64,000 nt of DNA from Nodosilinea sp. E11 (GTDB lineage Bacteria > Cyanobacteriota > Cyanobacteriia > Phormidesmidales > Phormidesmidaceae): assembly GCF_032813545.1 (NCBI RefSeq), contig NZ_CP136520.1, positions 1,606,001 through 1,670,000 on the forward strand, given 5' to 3'. This document shows positions 47,743 through 56,752 of the stretch, one piece after another (position 1 is the stretch's first letter; every line of letters begins with the position of its first letter). Under the pieces are notes generated by a model, which did not search any database, was not told where the DNA came from, and saw nothing but the letters and a program-made list of their open reading frames with translations. Made by a program: the position numbers and the translations under genes.

Positions 47743-48318
47743 CTAGGCGTCTAAAAGCCCTGCCGGAGGACTAATTTCGACATAGCCTTCAGCCAAATTC
47801 ACCACAGGAACAATGGCGTTGACAAAGGGCACTAGCACGCAGCGAGGCTTAGCAGGCGGCAAATTCTCTGTTTTAGGAGAATAGTAAGTAACTTCTAAGA
47901 GGTCGTTACCGGCGGCAAAAATGTCGGTCACAGTGCCAATGTCGTCGCCAGTGGCCTGCACAATCACCCGTAGCCCGATTAAGTCGGCAACATAAAACTC
48001 ATCGGGGTCTAGCTGGGGGCGATCGCCCACGGGCACCATCAACACCGCACCCCGTAGCGCCTCGGCATCATCGCGGCTGTTGACCCCGGCAATCTGCACT
48101 ACGTACACCCCTTTGCCGTCTATATATCTACCTCGCACCAGCTCCACCCGTTCTGGGGTCAAACTGCGAGGGCGCTGTAGCCAGCGATCGCCCGGTTCCG
48201 TAAACCGCTCCGGAAAGTCAGTATTGGGGTAGACGCGCATCTCTCCCTTCACCCCCTGGGGGGCAACAATGCGGCCGATTTCGACCCAGTCTTCAGCGGT
48301 TGTAGGCACAGTAGTCAT
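47743..48318 (-). CDS. rimM: 16S rRNA processing protein RimM
   Basis: 191 residues. The N-terminal RimM domain has [28 protein letters not shown], and the C-terminal PRC barrel has [14 protein letters not shown]...[16 protein letters not shown] and [14 protein letters not shown]. It binds ribosomal protein S19 and helps form the head of the 30S subunit. Its start overlaps the stop of the aminotransferase gene by four bases, so it is translated from the same mRNA, and a terminator follows. Confidence 0.95.
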   Translation of the reverse strand: MTTVPTTAEDWVEIGRIVAPQGVKGEMRVYPNTDFPERFTEPGDRWLQRPRSLTPERVELVRGRYIDGKGVYVVQIAGVNSRDDAEALRGAVLMVPVGDRPQLDPDEFYVADLIGLRVIVQATGDDIGTVTDIFAAGNDLLEVTYYSPKTENLPPAKPRCVLVPFVNAIVPVVNLAEGYVEISPPAGLLDA

Positions 48319-49640
48319 CGGGCAGGCACCGCTACAGTAGACGACTCAAGGGCCGATTCAGGCTGACTGGGCTGTCCCTGGTACACCTCCGTCACCAGAG
48401 CCCCCAACCGCCCAGCGGCCTCGACTAGGTCTTCGCGGCTAGCGGTCAGGCTCAGACGCAGGCACTGGCGAGTGTGGGGCCAGTCTTCGCGCAGCCCAGG
48501 AAAGAAGGGGTTGCCCGGCACCACGATCACCCCCCGCTGTTTGAGCTGCTGATACAGCTCTTGGTCAGAAATCGGCAGCTGATCAAACCACAGCCAGGCA
48601 AAAATGGCCCCTTCGCCATAGTGCAAATACCAGGGCAGATCGGCGGGCAAAGCGCGATCGAGGGCAGCCTCTAAGACCGCAAACTTGTCTTGGTAGTAGG
48701 GGCGAATCACCTGCTCAGACAGGCGGGCTAGCTCACCGGAGGCGATCGCTCGGGCAGCGATCGCCTGCCCGTAGCGCGACGAATGAATGCAGAAGTTGGT
48801 CTGAAAACATTCCAGCACTTGAATAATCGCTGGATCGCCGATCGCGATTCCCAAGCGCTCCCCGGGCAGCCCGGCCTTCGAGAGACTCATGCAGTGAAGA
48901 ATGTTGTCGCCAAACACCGGCTCCATCGCGGTGAAGTTCAGCGCTGGGTAGGGCGGTGCGTAGGCCGAGTCAACCAGCACAGGCACGTTGTGGGCCGCCG
49001 CCAGACTGGCGATATGCTGCACATCTTCAGTGCTAATCACGTTGCCCGTAGGGTTGCAGGGGCGCGAAAACAGCACAAACCCCGTGTCGCCATTGATGGT
49101 GAGTTGGCTAAAGTCAGGCCGGTAGCGAAACCGATGCGTCGCCTCATCCACCAGGAGGGTAGGGCGGTAGGCCCGCACCGCCTCGGGCACCAGCGAAATG
49201 CCACCGTAGCCGGTGTAGTCGGGGCTGAGGGGCAGCACAATATCTTTCATGCGACCGGTGGCGTGATAGCCCCCAAAAGCATTGGCCGCTAAGAAATACA
49301 GCGCCTGGCTGCCAGCGGTAATCAAAATGTGGCGATCGCTCAGCGCCAGCCCGTAGCGCTGGTTAAAGTCGTCTTTAATCGCGGCAATCAGCGGCTCATA
49401 GCCCTGGCTAGCCCCGTAGCGACACACCACATTGCCATACTCAGGACTGGCCAACAGGTCCTGGGTACAGTCGCGCCAGAGCTGCTCAATTTCGGGCAAA
49501 ATTACCGGGTTGCCCGCGCTGAGATTAATGAACTGCTGCCCCTGCCCCGCTCGCAGCGTCTCAATGATGTCTTTCATAATGGCGCGCACGCCAGTGAGAT
49601 GAGACATTTCCTCGCCAAAGCGGGTGAGTTCTGGAGTCAT
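48315..49640 (-). CDS. avtA: Valine-pyruvate aminotransferase (AvtA-type)
   Basis: 441 residues, fold type I PLP enzyme. [19 protein letters not shown] is the AvtA-type start; [16 protein letters not shown] and [12 protein letters not shown] are the cofactor Asn and Asp regions; [20 protein letters not shown] carries the Schiff-base Lys. It would exchange the amino group between valine (or alanine) and pyruvate/2-ketoisovalerate. It is the first gene of a two-gene unit with rimM, an odd functional pair. The C-terminal tail [19 protein letters not shown] is not part of the fold. Confidence 0.9.
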   Translation of the reverse strand: MTPELTRFGEEMSHLTGVRAIMKDIIETLRAGQGQQFINLSAGNPVILPEIEQLWRDCTQDLLASPEYGNVVCRYGASQGYEPLIAAIKDDFNQRYGLALSDRHILITAGSQALYFLAANAFGGYHATGRMKDIVLPLSPDYTGYGGISLVPEAVRAYRPTLLVDEATHRFRYRPDFSQLTINGDTGFVLFSRPCNPTGNVISTEDVQHIASLAAAHNVPVLVDSAYAPPYPALNFTAMEPVFGDNILHCMSLSKAGLPGERLGIAIGDPAIIQVLECFQTNFCIHSSRYGQAIAARAIASGELARLSEQVIRPYYQDKFAVLEAALDRALPADLPWYLHYGEGAIFAWLWFDQLPISDQELYQQLKQRGVIVVPGNPFFPGLREDWPHTRQCLRLSLTASREDLVEAAGRLGALVTEVYQGQPSQPESALESSTVAVPAR

Positions 49641-49897
49641 GGTCGAAGAGTAGGTGAGTGGATGAGTAGCGGGTGAGTGAGTAGGGGCGTTGGCGCAGCC
49701 TAGCCATAGGCTTTATCGCGTTCGCCCAGAGGCATCGAAAGCAATCAGACCAGATTTGGTATAAGCCTTTGCCCTCAGCTGAGTGAGCCTTAGCTAAGCC
49801 AACTTAGGTTTAAAGGGGTCAGATTAGTATAGTAGCCTCGCCAGAGTTACTCACTCACAGTTATCCCACCCATCTACTCTCCCACCCATCCACCCCC

Positions 49898-50671
49898 ATG
49901 AACCCTCTAGCCTCTGGATTTCTCGCGAGTCTCTTTGCTGGCTTGAGTACAGCCCTTGGCGCATTACCGGTACTGCTGCCCTTTGAGCCCTCAGAACGCA
50001 CCCAGGGCATTTTGTTGGGCATTGGCGGCGGCATGATGTTGGCGGCCACCTCCTTTTCGCTGATCTTGCCCGGTACCGATGCGGCGATCGCCCTGGGATA
50101 TTCTGGCCCGATCGCCGCGCTGGTGATGGTCGCGGGGGTTTTGCTCGGCGGTGCGTTTCTGTGGGCGGCCCACAACCTGTTTCCCCACGAGCACTTTTTC
50201 AAGGGGCAAGAGGGGCCAGAGGCCCAAAACATTAAGCGCATCTGGCTCTTTGTCATGGCGATCGCCCTGCACAACTTCCCTGAAGGACTGGCCGTCGGCG
50301 TGGGCTTTGGCGGCGGCGAACAGGCCGGGGCGATCGCCCTAGCCATCGGCATTGCCCTACAAAACATTCCCGAGGGGTTTGTGGTGGCGATCGCCCTGCG
50401 CGACCTGGGCTACGCCCCCCGCTATGCCTTCACCGTATCGTCGCTCACCGGCCTGATTGAACCGATTGGCGGACTGGCAGGGGCCGCTGTGGTCACCATG
50501 GCCCAAGCCGCCCTGCCCTGGGCCATGGGCTTTGCCGCCGGAGCCATGCTGTTTGTGATTGTCGATGAAATTATTCCCGACATTGACCAAAAGGCCTTTG
50601 GCCAGCGCGGCACCGTCGGCCTGATGGGCGGCTTCGTCGTCATGATGTTTTTAGACATTGCCTTGGGCTAA
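49898..50671 (+). CDS. ZIP family divalent metal transporter
   Basis: 257 residues, about eight membrane helices. The two metal-binding helices carry ALHNFPEGLAVGVGFGGG (H-N-x-P-E-G) and ALQNIPEGFVVAIALRD (N-x-P-E-G), as in the GufA/ZupT branch of ZIP transporters. It imports Zn2+ or Fe2+/Mn2+ across the inner membrane. Residues between helices 3 and 4 (HEHFFKGQEGPEAQNIK) form the variable cytoplasmic loop, here short and with two His. The start follows a CCCA/ATCC simple-repeat tract that forms its leader. Confidence 0.92.
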   Translation: MNPLASGFLASLFAGLSTALGALPVLLPFEPSERTQGILLGIGGGMMLAATSFSLILPGTDAAIALGYSGPIAALVMVAGVLLGGAFLWAAHNLFPHEHFFKGQEGPEAQNIKRIWLFVMAIALHNFPEGLAVGVGFGGGEQAGAIALAIGIALQNIPEGFVVAIALRDLGYAPRYAFTVSSLTGLIEPIGGLAGAAVVTMAQAALPWAMGFAAGAMLFVIVDEIIPDIDQKAFGQRGTVGLMGGFVVMMFLDIALG

Positions 50672-50785
50672 ATTGCCTTGGAAGGGTACTCCATGCAAAT
50701 ACTGGTTAGCCCTCCCCTTGCCCTAAGGGCTCCCGTGCATACACAACTGTAGTCTCGGCTGAATTGCTCTCGCTCGATCCCCCAC

Positions 50786-50806
50786 CCCCCCTTAAAAGGG
50801 GGGCAT
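50786..50806. repeat. C6TT/AAG6 hairpin repeat, copy 3 (hairpin only)
   Basis: CCCCCCTT-AA-AAGGGGGGCA between the convergent ZIP and cpcS genes. It lacks the ATCTCC tail of the other two copies and may act as a shared terminator. Confidence 0.65.
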
Positions 50807-50852
50807 TAGATTCTCTTTTTCAAACGGGCGTTGCCTCGCCAGGCAGGGCCGT

Positions 50853-51434
50853 TTACCAACCAAAGGCCGATAGCGGCGCTAACGCTTTCACGCTTTCCCC
50901 CTCAGCCGGGGGTTCGCTCAAGCGCGACTCTGCACAAAACGACGCCGTGCTAAAGCCACCAAACCGCTTCACCACACTAGTCCGCAGCCGCAGATTGGGG
51001 TTGGCAAACCAAAACCGCTCTATCGAGCTCATGGTTTCATACTCGGTGATCAGCAACAGCCCTTCGTCGCCATCGATCTCGTAGCGGCCAATCACCGGCA
51101 CAATTTCGGCGTAGCCCCGCTCACGCAGTAGCTGCCCCTGGCTGGGGTCATCGGCATCGGGCACAAGCGCAAACACGGTGCTGCCCTCGTGGTTTTGATC
51201 CTCTCTATCCCAGGCCATAGCCCCGTTCCAGGTGACGTAGGCCCCACCTACCGCCAACGCTGGATCGACATCGTGGAGCTGGCAAATTTCGACCACGCTG
51301 GGGTGCCCCATATCCAGGGCTTCTACCGAAATTGTCGAGCCGCCGAGCTCGGCTCGGCGAAAAGGCAGGTGGTGGGTGGTGCGCTGGGAGTTCCACTGAC
51401 CAGCGCTCATGCGGAAAAAGTCCATTACGTCCAT
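50853..51434 (-). CDS. cpcS: CpcS/CpeS-type phycobiliprotein chromophore lyase
   Basis: 193 residues. The start MDVMDFFRMSAGQWNSQRTTHHLPFRRAE and the middle GSTVFALVPD...GQLLRERGYAEIVPVIGRYEID...EYETMSSIERFWFANPNLRLRTS are typical of the CpcS/CpeS lipocalin-fold lyases, which attach phycocyanobilin to Cys-82/84 of beta subunits. It lies 716 bases upstream of cpcB and is transcribed away from it. A plausible target is CpcB Cys-82 (or allophycocyanin), since CpcE/F modify CpcA. Which subtype (S, U or V) it is cannot be fixed by eye. Confidence 0.9.
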   Translation of the reverse strand: MDVMDFFRMSAGQWNSQRTTHHLPFRRAELGGSTISVEALDMGHPSVVEICQLHDVDPALAVGGAYVTWNGAMAWDREDQNHEGSTVFALVPDADDPSQGQLLRERGYAEIVPVIGRYEIDGDEGLLLITEYETMSSIERFWFANPNLRLRTSVVKRFGGFSTASFCAESRLSEPPAEGESVKALAPLSAFGW

Positions 51435-52150
51435 GGGGCAGGTTCTTATTACTTACTAGCGTTCTCAGAAATGTATCGACCCAGTACGGCGGCAAGCGAT
51501 ACCAAATTAGCCTTTAGCGATCATAGCGCTGTCGATGGAGTCGATCCAGCTAATCCCTCCAAATGGCGCGAGAATGGCGCGATCGCCCCCTCAGAGCCAG
51601 TCTCACACCCTAAGGCCAGCCCAAAAACGCCTCTATAAACAGTCCTAGGCAAGACTATTGGCACCTAGACCAAACTAGGGCCTATTGTTGCGAAATATTA
51701 CGTTACCTGAGAGGGTCGAGGCCTCTACCCAAAACCCCTAGAGTGCCCAGGGCAGCTGAATTCTTCCACTTTGCACCTACGGCAAAGGTCGCTTTTCCTT
51801 AATAACTTGTAAAAAACAAAGACCCACCAGCGGTGTATAAACATCTTTGGAGGGTTAATGAATTAGCGAAAGCCAATTCAGACAACGGTTTCGAGAAATG
51901 TTGCGGATCCCTTACAGAAACGCCTTTTCTCTTTCTCATCGGCCTTCTTTTTCGAGCTTGTCGAGCTGAACATGTAGAAGCTTGAACAACCTTGAAGAAA
52001 TGTAAACTAGATGAGAAAACAAACACCTCTGATCTTTAAGATCCTCACTATAGATTGGTTAGACAGCTCCGGCTGAACTAATGATTAACTCGGTCTTTCT
52101 TAGACCACTTCAAGCAAACTCAGCGACAAAAAATTAGGAGATTTGAGTCG
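51435..52150. promoter_or_regulatory. Long upstream region of the cpc operon
   Basis: 716 bases, A+T-richer toward the right. It must hold the strong, light-regulated cpc promoter and a leader. Near the right end are a small hairpin GGTCT-ttctt-AGACC and the ribosome site TTAGGAGATTTGAG ahead of cpcB ATG. I see possible -10 elements (for example TATAGA near 52049) but no pair I would defend. No coding frame is convincing. Confidence 0.5.
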
Positions 52151-52669
52151 ATGTTTGACGCATACACCAAGGTTGTTTCTCAAGCTGATGCACGGGGAGA
52201 TTTTCTGTCTACCGATCAGCTAGACGCTCTGTCTCGCGTGACTGGCGATGGCCTAAAGCGGATCGACGCTGTTAACCGCATGACCGGCAGCGCTTCTAAG
52301 ATTGTGTCTGATGCTGCTCGTGCTCTGTTCGCCGAGCAACCCCAGCTCATCGCTCCTGGTGGCAATGCCTACACCAACCGCCGCATGGCTGCCTGTCTGC
52401 GCGACATGGAAATCATCCTGCGTTACGTCACCTACGCTACCTTCACCGGCGATGCTAGCGTTCTGAACGATCGCTGCCTGAATGGTCTCCGCGAAACCTA
52501 CGTTGCTCTAGGCGTTCCTGGCGCTTCTGTTGCCGCTGGCGTTGAGAGAATGAAGGCTTCTGCTATCTCCATCGCTAACGATACTGCTGGTATCACCCAG
52601 GGCGACTGCAGCTCTCTCATGTCTGAGATCAGCAGCTACTTTGATCTGGCCGCAGCCGCTGTTGCCTAA
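52151..52669 (+). CDS. cpcB: Phycocyanin beta subunit CpcB
   Basis: 172 residues, the standard length. [20 protein letters not shown] is the classic start. Chromophore sites are Cys-82 in [12 protein letters not shown] and Cys-153 in TQGDCSSLM; Asn-72 of the gamma-N-methyl site is in GNAYTNRR. With CpcA it forms the (alpha-beta) hexamers of the phycobilisome rods. The codons lean to the preferred set of highly expressed genes. It is the first gene of the cpcBACDEF operon and is 106 bases ahead of cpcA. Confidence 0.98.
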   Translation: MFDAYTKVVSQADARGDFLSTDQLDALSRVTGDGLKRIDAVNRMTGSASKIVSDAARALFAEQPQLIAPGGNAYTNRRMAACLRDMEIILRYVTYATFTGDASVLNDRCLNGLRETYVALGVPGASVAAGVERMKASAISIANDTAGITQGDCSSLMSEISSYFDLAAAAVA

Positions 52670-52775
52670 GCTCAGATTAAATTGAGCCTGACTTGAATTA
52701 GATTAATTTGAATTTGATCTAGTTCAGCTATCTGTTCATTTGCTGTGGAAACAACATTAAGGAGAACATTCCAGT

Positions 52776-53264
52776 ATGAAAACCCCTTTGACCGAAGCAG
52801 TATCAACCGCTGATTCTCAAGGCCGTTTTCTGAGCACTTCTGAGCTTCAGGTTGCCTTTGGCCGTCTGCGCCAAGCCAACTCTGGTATCGAAGCTGCTAA
52901 GGCTCTGACCAACAAAGCTGATTCTCTAGTCAGCGGCGCTGCTCAAGCGGTTTACAACAAGTTTCCCTACACCACCCAAATGCAGGGCAACAACTACGCT
53001 TCTGACGAGCGTGGTAAGAACAAGTGCTCTCGTGACATCGGCTACTACCTCCGCATGGTGACCTACTGCTGCGTTGCTGGCAGCACCGGCCCCATGGATG
53101 AGTACCTGATTGCTGGTCTCGATGAGATCAACAGCACCTTCGAACTGTCTCCCAGCTGGTACGTGGAAGCTCTGAAGTACATCAAAGCTAACCATGGTCT
53201 GTCGGGTGATGCTGCTTCTGAAGCCAACTCCTACATTGACTACGCCATCAACGCTCTAAGCTAG
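52776..53264 (+). CDS. cpcA: Phycocyanin alpha subunit CpcA
   Basis: 162 residues, standard length, starting [20 protein letters not shown]. The single chromophore Cys-84 is in [18 protein letters not shown]. CpcE/CpcF, encoded in the same operon, attach phycocyanobilin there. AAGGAGAAC precedes the ATG. After the stop the operon has a 409-base gap with a hairpin before cpcC, as seen where cpcBA mRNA is more abundant than the linker mRNA. Confidence 0.98.
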   Translation: MKTPLTEAVSTADSQGRFLSTSELQVAFGRLRQANSGIEAAKALTNKADSLVSGAAQAVYNKFPYTTQMQGNNYASDERGKNKCSRDIGYYLRMVTYCCVAGSTGPMDEYLIAGLDEINSTFELSPSWYVEALKYIKANHGLSGDAASEANSYIDYAINALS

Positions 53265-53274
53265 GTTGGCCATT

Positions 53275-53333
53275 TGCCCGGAGGGGCAGACAGTTGTTAG
53301 CGATTTGTTAGCGATTGTTTGTTGCTCCGGGCA
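53275..53333 (+). other. Hairpin and tandem repeat between cpcA and cpcC
   Basis: TGCCCGGAG and CTCCGGGCA form a stem around a loop holding the tandem GTTAGCGATT-TGTTAGCGATT. It is ten bases after cpcA. It may protect the 3' end of the cpcBA message or reduce readthrough into cpcC. The rest of the gap to 53673 contains no gene; a TAAGGAGGATAATCC ribosome site lies before cpcC. Confidence 0.5.
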
Positions 53334-53673
53334 TTGTTGTATCTATGCTTAGCCCAGCGCGACCCAAGCGGCAGGCTAACCCTGTCTACTGAGCGGCACC
53401 ATGGGGTTATCCCCAACGCCATTGCTCCACATCTTTCAATCCATGTCCGGTGCTGGCGGCCAGGTTGCGACGTTAACCCGGTGGCCAGTCCTGTTAATAA
53501 CCTCGCTGGCAAAGCGCTGCCCTCGGTCTCGGCTAGGGGTGTACTGAGCTAATCCTGCCACTGCTCATACGGCTACGGGTAGAGTTGGCCTGGAGTGCTG
53601 CGCTGGTTTTTAGTCTGCTGTGTTGATTTCATGCTGAGTTAAGTCTCACTGTGTTGATAAGGAGGATAATCCT

Positions 53674-54549
53674 GTGCCTATTACAACAGCAGCATCCCGG
53701 TTGGGAACCGCTGCATACGATGAAACTTCGCCCGTGGAGTTGCGCGCCAATTGGACCGCCGACGATGCCGAACTAGTCATTCGGGCCGTGTACCGCCAGC
53801 TACTGGGCAACGACTACATCATGAATTCTGAGCGCCTCGTGGGTGCTGAGTCGCTGCTGAAGAATGGTTATATCAGCGTGCGCGACTTCGTGCGAGCTGT
53901 AGCCAAGTCTGAGCTGTACAAAGAAAAATTCTTCTACGGCAACTTCCAGACCCGCGTGATCGAGCTGCACACCAAGCACCTGCTAGGGCGCGCCGTCTAC
54001 GACGAGTCTGAAGTGGTTGAGCACCTCGATCGCTACGAAAACGAAGGCTACGACGCCGACGTTGATTCGTTCATCGACAGCGAAGAGTACCAGGCCAACT
54101 TTGGCGACAACACGGTGCCCTACTACCGCAGCTTTGTCTATCAGGCCGGGCAGCGTTCGGTGGGCTTCACCCGCATGTTCCAAATGTATCGGGGCTATGC
54201 CACCAGCGATCGCGGTCAGGCCGGGGGCAAAAAGTCTCGCCTAGCCGGAGAACTGGGGCGCAATACCTCGTCCTCCATCGTTAGCCCCACCAGCTCCGCA
54301 GCGGGCTGGTCGTCCCAGGCGAACAAGTTGGCTACCCCCAACCTGGCCCTGGGTGGACCTACCCCCTACGGCACCAATGCCGGTCGGGTGTATCGGGTAG
54401 AGGTTATGGGGGCCAACCTGCCTCGCTACCCCAAGGTACGCCGCGTCAACACGGCCTATCTGGTGCCCTACGAGCAGCTGTCGGCCAAGCTCCAGCAGAT
54501 TAGCAAGCAGGGTGGTCGGGTAACTAGCGTTACCGCCGCCAGCATGTAA
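53674..54549 (+). CDS. cpcC: Phycobilisome rod linker polypeptide CpcC
   Basis: 291 residues from GTG 53674, which follows a strong AAGGAGGAT site. The N-terminal linker (Pfam PBS_linker_poly) has [24 protein letters not shown] and [29 protein letters not shown], and a Ser/Gly-rich spacer leads to a C-terminal CpcD-like domain ([22 protein letters not shown]...[11 protein letters not shown]). The linker fits inside the central hole of phycocyanin hexamers and joins one disc to the next. Only one rod-linker gene of this kind is in the operon; rods may be short. Confidence 0.95.
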   Translation: MPITTAASRLGTAAYDETSPVELRANWTADDAELVIRAVYRQLLGNDYIMNSERLVGAESLLKNGYISVRDFVRAVAKSELYKEKFFYGNFQTRVIELHTKHLLGRAVYDESEVVEHLDRYENEGYDADVDSFIDSEEYQANFGDNTVPYYRSFVYQAGQRSVGFTRMFQMYRGYATSDRGQAGGKKSRLAGELGRNTSSSIVSPTSSAAGWSSQANKLATPNLALGGPTPYGTNAGRVYRVEVMGANLPRYPKVRRVNTAYLVPYEQLSAKLQQISKQGGRVTSVTAASM

Positions 54550-54558
54550 GGTCGCCCC

Positions 54559-54601
54559 AAACCCAGTAAAGGTACCATTTCAGTGCCTTTACTGGGTTTT
54601 T
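54559..54601 (+). terminator. Strong terminator between cpcC and cpcD
   Basis: AAACCCAGTAAAGG and CCTTTACTGGGTTT form a perfect 14-base stem with a T run. It ends the cpcBAC message within the operon. Confidence 0.85.
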
Positions 54602-54673
54602 GTAGAATCCTGTATAGCCGTCGCCACCAGGGTAGAACATTTTTGTAGGTAACCTATAAAGCGATGGCTTACG

Positions 54674-54742
54674 CCAGTTCGCTGCCCCAGTTTTTGCTAC
54701 AGGTAGTAGTACTGTCCTAAGCGAACTGGCCAGCGCTATAAT
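54674..54742 (+). promoter_or_regulatory. Stem and promoter region before cpcD
   Basis: CCAGTTCGCT (54674-54683) pairs with AGCGAACTGG (54720-54729), and a perfect TATAAT (54737-54742) lies just after it, 34 bases before the cpcD ATG; TTAGGAGAG follows as ribosome site. With the terminator upstream, cpcDEF probably has its own promoter here. Confidence 0.5.
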
Positions 54743-54775
54743 CACCCCCTTGAAAGGTTTAGGAGAGTTTAGTCA

Positions 54776-55006
54776 ATGCTCGCTCAAAACGCCTTTGGCA
54801 GTCAGACCGCTTCCGGAAGTCGGGTTTTTCTTTACGAAGTAAAAGGCCTGCGCCAAAACGACGAGTCTGACCGCAACAACTATCCCATCCGCCAGAGTGG
54901 CAGCACGTTTATCAAAGTGCCCTACAGCCGCATGAACGAAGAAATGCAGCGCATTACCCGCATGGGCGGCAAAATCGTCAGCATTCAGTCACTGTCTGCC
55001 GACTAA
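54776..55006 (+). CDS. cpcD: Phycobilisome rod-capping linker CpcD
   Basis: 76 residues: SGSRVFLYEVKGLRQNDESDRNNYPIRQSGSTFIKVPYSRMNEEMQRITRMGGKIVSIQ is the CpcD fold. It caps the core-distal end of a rod and limits its length. It is separated from cpcC by a strong terminator and preceded by its own candidate promoter and GGAGAG ribosome site, and followed after 34 bases by cpcE. Confidence 0.96.
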   Translation: MLAQNAFGSQTASGSRVFLYEVKGLRQNDESDRNNYPIRQSGSTFIKVPYSRMNEEMQRITRMGGKIVSIQSLSAD

Positions 55007-55040
55007 GCCGCAGGCAGGCTTAGACACGCGGAGAACCGGC

Positions 55041-55874
55041 ATGGGACAAAATCCACACCAGTTGGTCAACGCCGAGGGAGAATCCCTAACGGTGGATCAA
55101 GCCCTGGCCAACCTGCGCCAAACCGCTGATACAGGGTTGCGCTACTATGCCGCTTGGTGGCTAGGGCGTTTTCGCGTAGCTGAACCCGAGGCGATCGAGG
55201 CCCTGGTATCAGCGCTGGAAGACGAGAGCGATCGCGCCCCCGATGGGGGGTACCCACTGCGCCGCAATGCGGCTCGGGCACTAGGCAAACTAGGCGATCG
55301 CACCGTCGTGCCAGCGCTGATACAGTGTTTGGCCTGCGACGACTACTATGTGCGCGAGGCGGCGGCCCAGGCGCTAGAGTCCCTGGGCGATATCCAGGCG
55401 ATTCCGGCCCTGCGATCGCTGCTGGCTGGGGGAGTTGCCGCTGCGGTGGCGGTACCCGGCAAGCCCCACTTGGTGCAGCCCTACAACGCCATCCTAGAAG
55501 CCCTCGGCACCCTGGGAGCCACCGATGCGGTAGACGACATCACTCCCTTTCTCACCCACGACGTCGCTCAGGTGCAAAATGCCGCCACCCGAGCGCTCTA
55601 CCAGCTCACCGGGGAGGCCACCTACTGCGATCGCCTGGTGCAGCGCCTGCAAGAGCCCAACCTGCAACTGCGGCGATCGGCCATGATGGATTTGGGTGCG
55701 ATCGGCTACCTGCCCGCCGCCCAGCCCATTGCCGCCACCCTGGCCGAAAACAGCCTCAAACTCATTGCCCTTCAGGGCATTCTAGAATCTCACCTGGCCC
55801 AATCTGAGTTTCCCAGCGCGGGGCTGACCGCCGAAGCCCGTCAGGTGCTGGCCTTGATGGATGGGCTGTTGTAA
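55041..55874 (+). CDS. cpcE: Phycocyanobilin lyase alpha-subunit protein CpcE
   Basis: 277 residues composed of HEAT-like repeats (LRYYAAWWLGRFRVAEPEAIEALVSALEDESD, RRNAARALGKLGDRTVVPALIQCLACDDYYVREAAAQALESLGDIQAIPALRSLL). It works as a complex with CpcF to attach phycocyanobilin to Cys-84 of CpcA. DDYYVREAAAQALE is the conserved E-subunit block. A 15-base perfect hairpin follows the stop. Confidence 0.96.
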   Translation: MGQNPHQLVNAEGESLTVDQALANLRQTADTGLRYYAAWWLGRFRVAEPEAIEALVSALEDESDRAPDGGYPLRRNAARALGKLGDRTVVPALIQCLACDDYYVREAAAQALESLGDIQAIPALRSLLAGGVAAAVAVPGKPHLVQPYNAILEALGTLGATDAVDDITPFLTHDVAQVQNAATRALYQLTGEATYCDRLVQRLQEPNLQLRRSAMMDLGAIGYLPAAQPIAATLAENSLKLIALQGILESHLAQSEFPSAGLTAEARQVLALMDGLL

Positions 55875-55884
55875 TCATCTTCCT

Positions 55885-55925
55885 CCTAGGCACCCAGGTT
55901 AAGCCTCTTCACCTGGGTGCCTAGG
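55885..55925 (+). other. Perfect 15-base hairpin between cpcE and cpcF
   Basis: CCTAGGCACCCAGGT/ACCTGGGTGCCTAGG with an 11-base loop and no T run. It may set the ratio of cpcE to cpcF mRNA by stabilising or partly terminating the message. Confidence 0.6.
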
Positions 55926-55972
55926 CAATTCCCTTCAAAACTTGTGTACTGAACCAGAGAGACTCTCCCGGC

Positions 55973-56602
55973 GTGGGCGCGATCGTAGCAGAGCTAATTC
56001 AGGCCGTTGAAGCCGCCGATTCTAAAGGCGCAATGGTGGTGGCGGTGAGCAAACTGGCCGCTGCTCAAGATGTGGCCGCCATTCCTACCCTGATTACGGT
56101 GCTGGGCTACAACAATCCTGGTGCCGCCGTAGCTGCGGTAGATGGCTTGGCCGCCTTAGGCAGCGCCGCCGTACCCGCCCTGCTCGAACAAATCGACGGC
56201 TACAACTATGGCGCTCGGGCCTGGGCCATTCGAGCCGTCGCCCTGATTGGCGACCCTCGCGCCCTGCCCGTGCTGCTCGACACCGCCCGAGGAGACTTTG
56301 CTCTCAGTGTCCGTCGCGCCGCCGCCCGAGGGTTAGGCACCATTGACTGGTCGTTGCTGCCTGCTGAGCAGCTCGCCGCCGCCCAAGCAGAGGTGCTAGA
56401 GGTGTTGACGACAGCCACCACCGATGCAGAATGGGTAGTGCGCTACGCCGCCGTGGCGGGGCTACAAACCCTGGCCACCCATCTAGTAGAGCCTGCGACG
56501 CAACAGCCAATGATTCTAGCCGCCCTCGAACAAGCGCAGTACGACGACACCCTGGCCGTACAGGCCCGTGCCCGCCTGGCCTTAGAAGCACTAGACCAAT
56601 AG
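55973..56602 (+). CDS. cpcF: Phycocyanobilin lyase subunit CpcF
   Basis: 209 residues from GTG 55973. HEAT-like repeats: AAAQDVAAIPTLITVLGYNNPGAAVAAVDGLAALGSAAVPALLEQIDGYNYGARAWAIRAVALIGDPRALPVLLDTARGDFALSVRRAAARGLG. It partners CpcE. GYNYGARAWAIRAV is typical of the F subunit. It is the last gene of the cpc unit; no clear terminator follows before the next gene 150 bases on. Confidence 0.95.
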   Translation: MGAIVAELIQAVEAADSKGAMVVAVSKLAAAQDVAAIPTLITVLGYNNPGAAVAAVDGLAALGSAAVPALLEQIDGYNYGARAWAIRAVALIGDPRALPVLLDTARGDFALSVRRAAARGLGTIDWSLLPAEQLAAAQAEVLEVLTTATTDAEWVVRYAAVAGLQTLATHLVEPATQQPMILAALEQAQYDDTLAVQARARLALEALDQ

Positions 56603-56752
56603 AGGCAGCTGCGTTAAAGTCTTGCCGACGATGTTGAGAAATACGACACATTAATTCGATTTCGAGGTATGGTCTCTATGGTTAATGGGCAAAGGGCGTT
56701 GCCACCAGGCATCTAGCGCTCTAGCCTAGGGTCGAGGGTTGGGAGAGTAAAC

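Noticed and set aside
51189-51638. Plus-strand frame overlapping the cpcS gene
   Set aside because: Most of it lies antisense to conserved cpcS codons and the remainder has no protein-like pattern or ribosome site.
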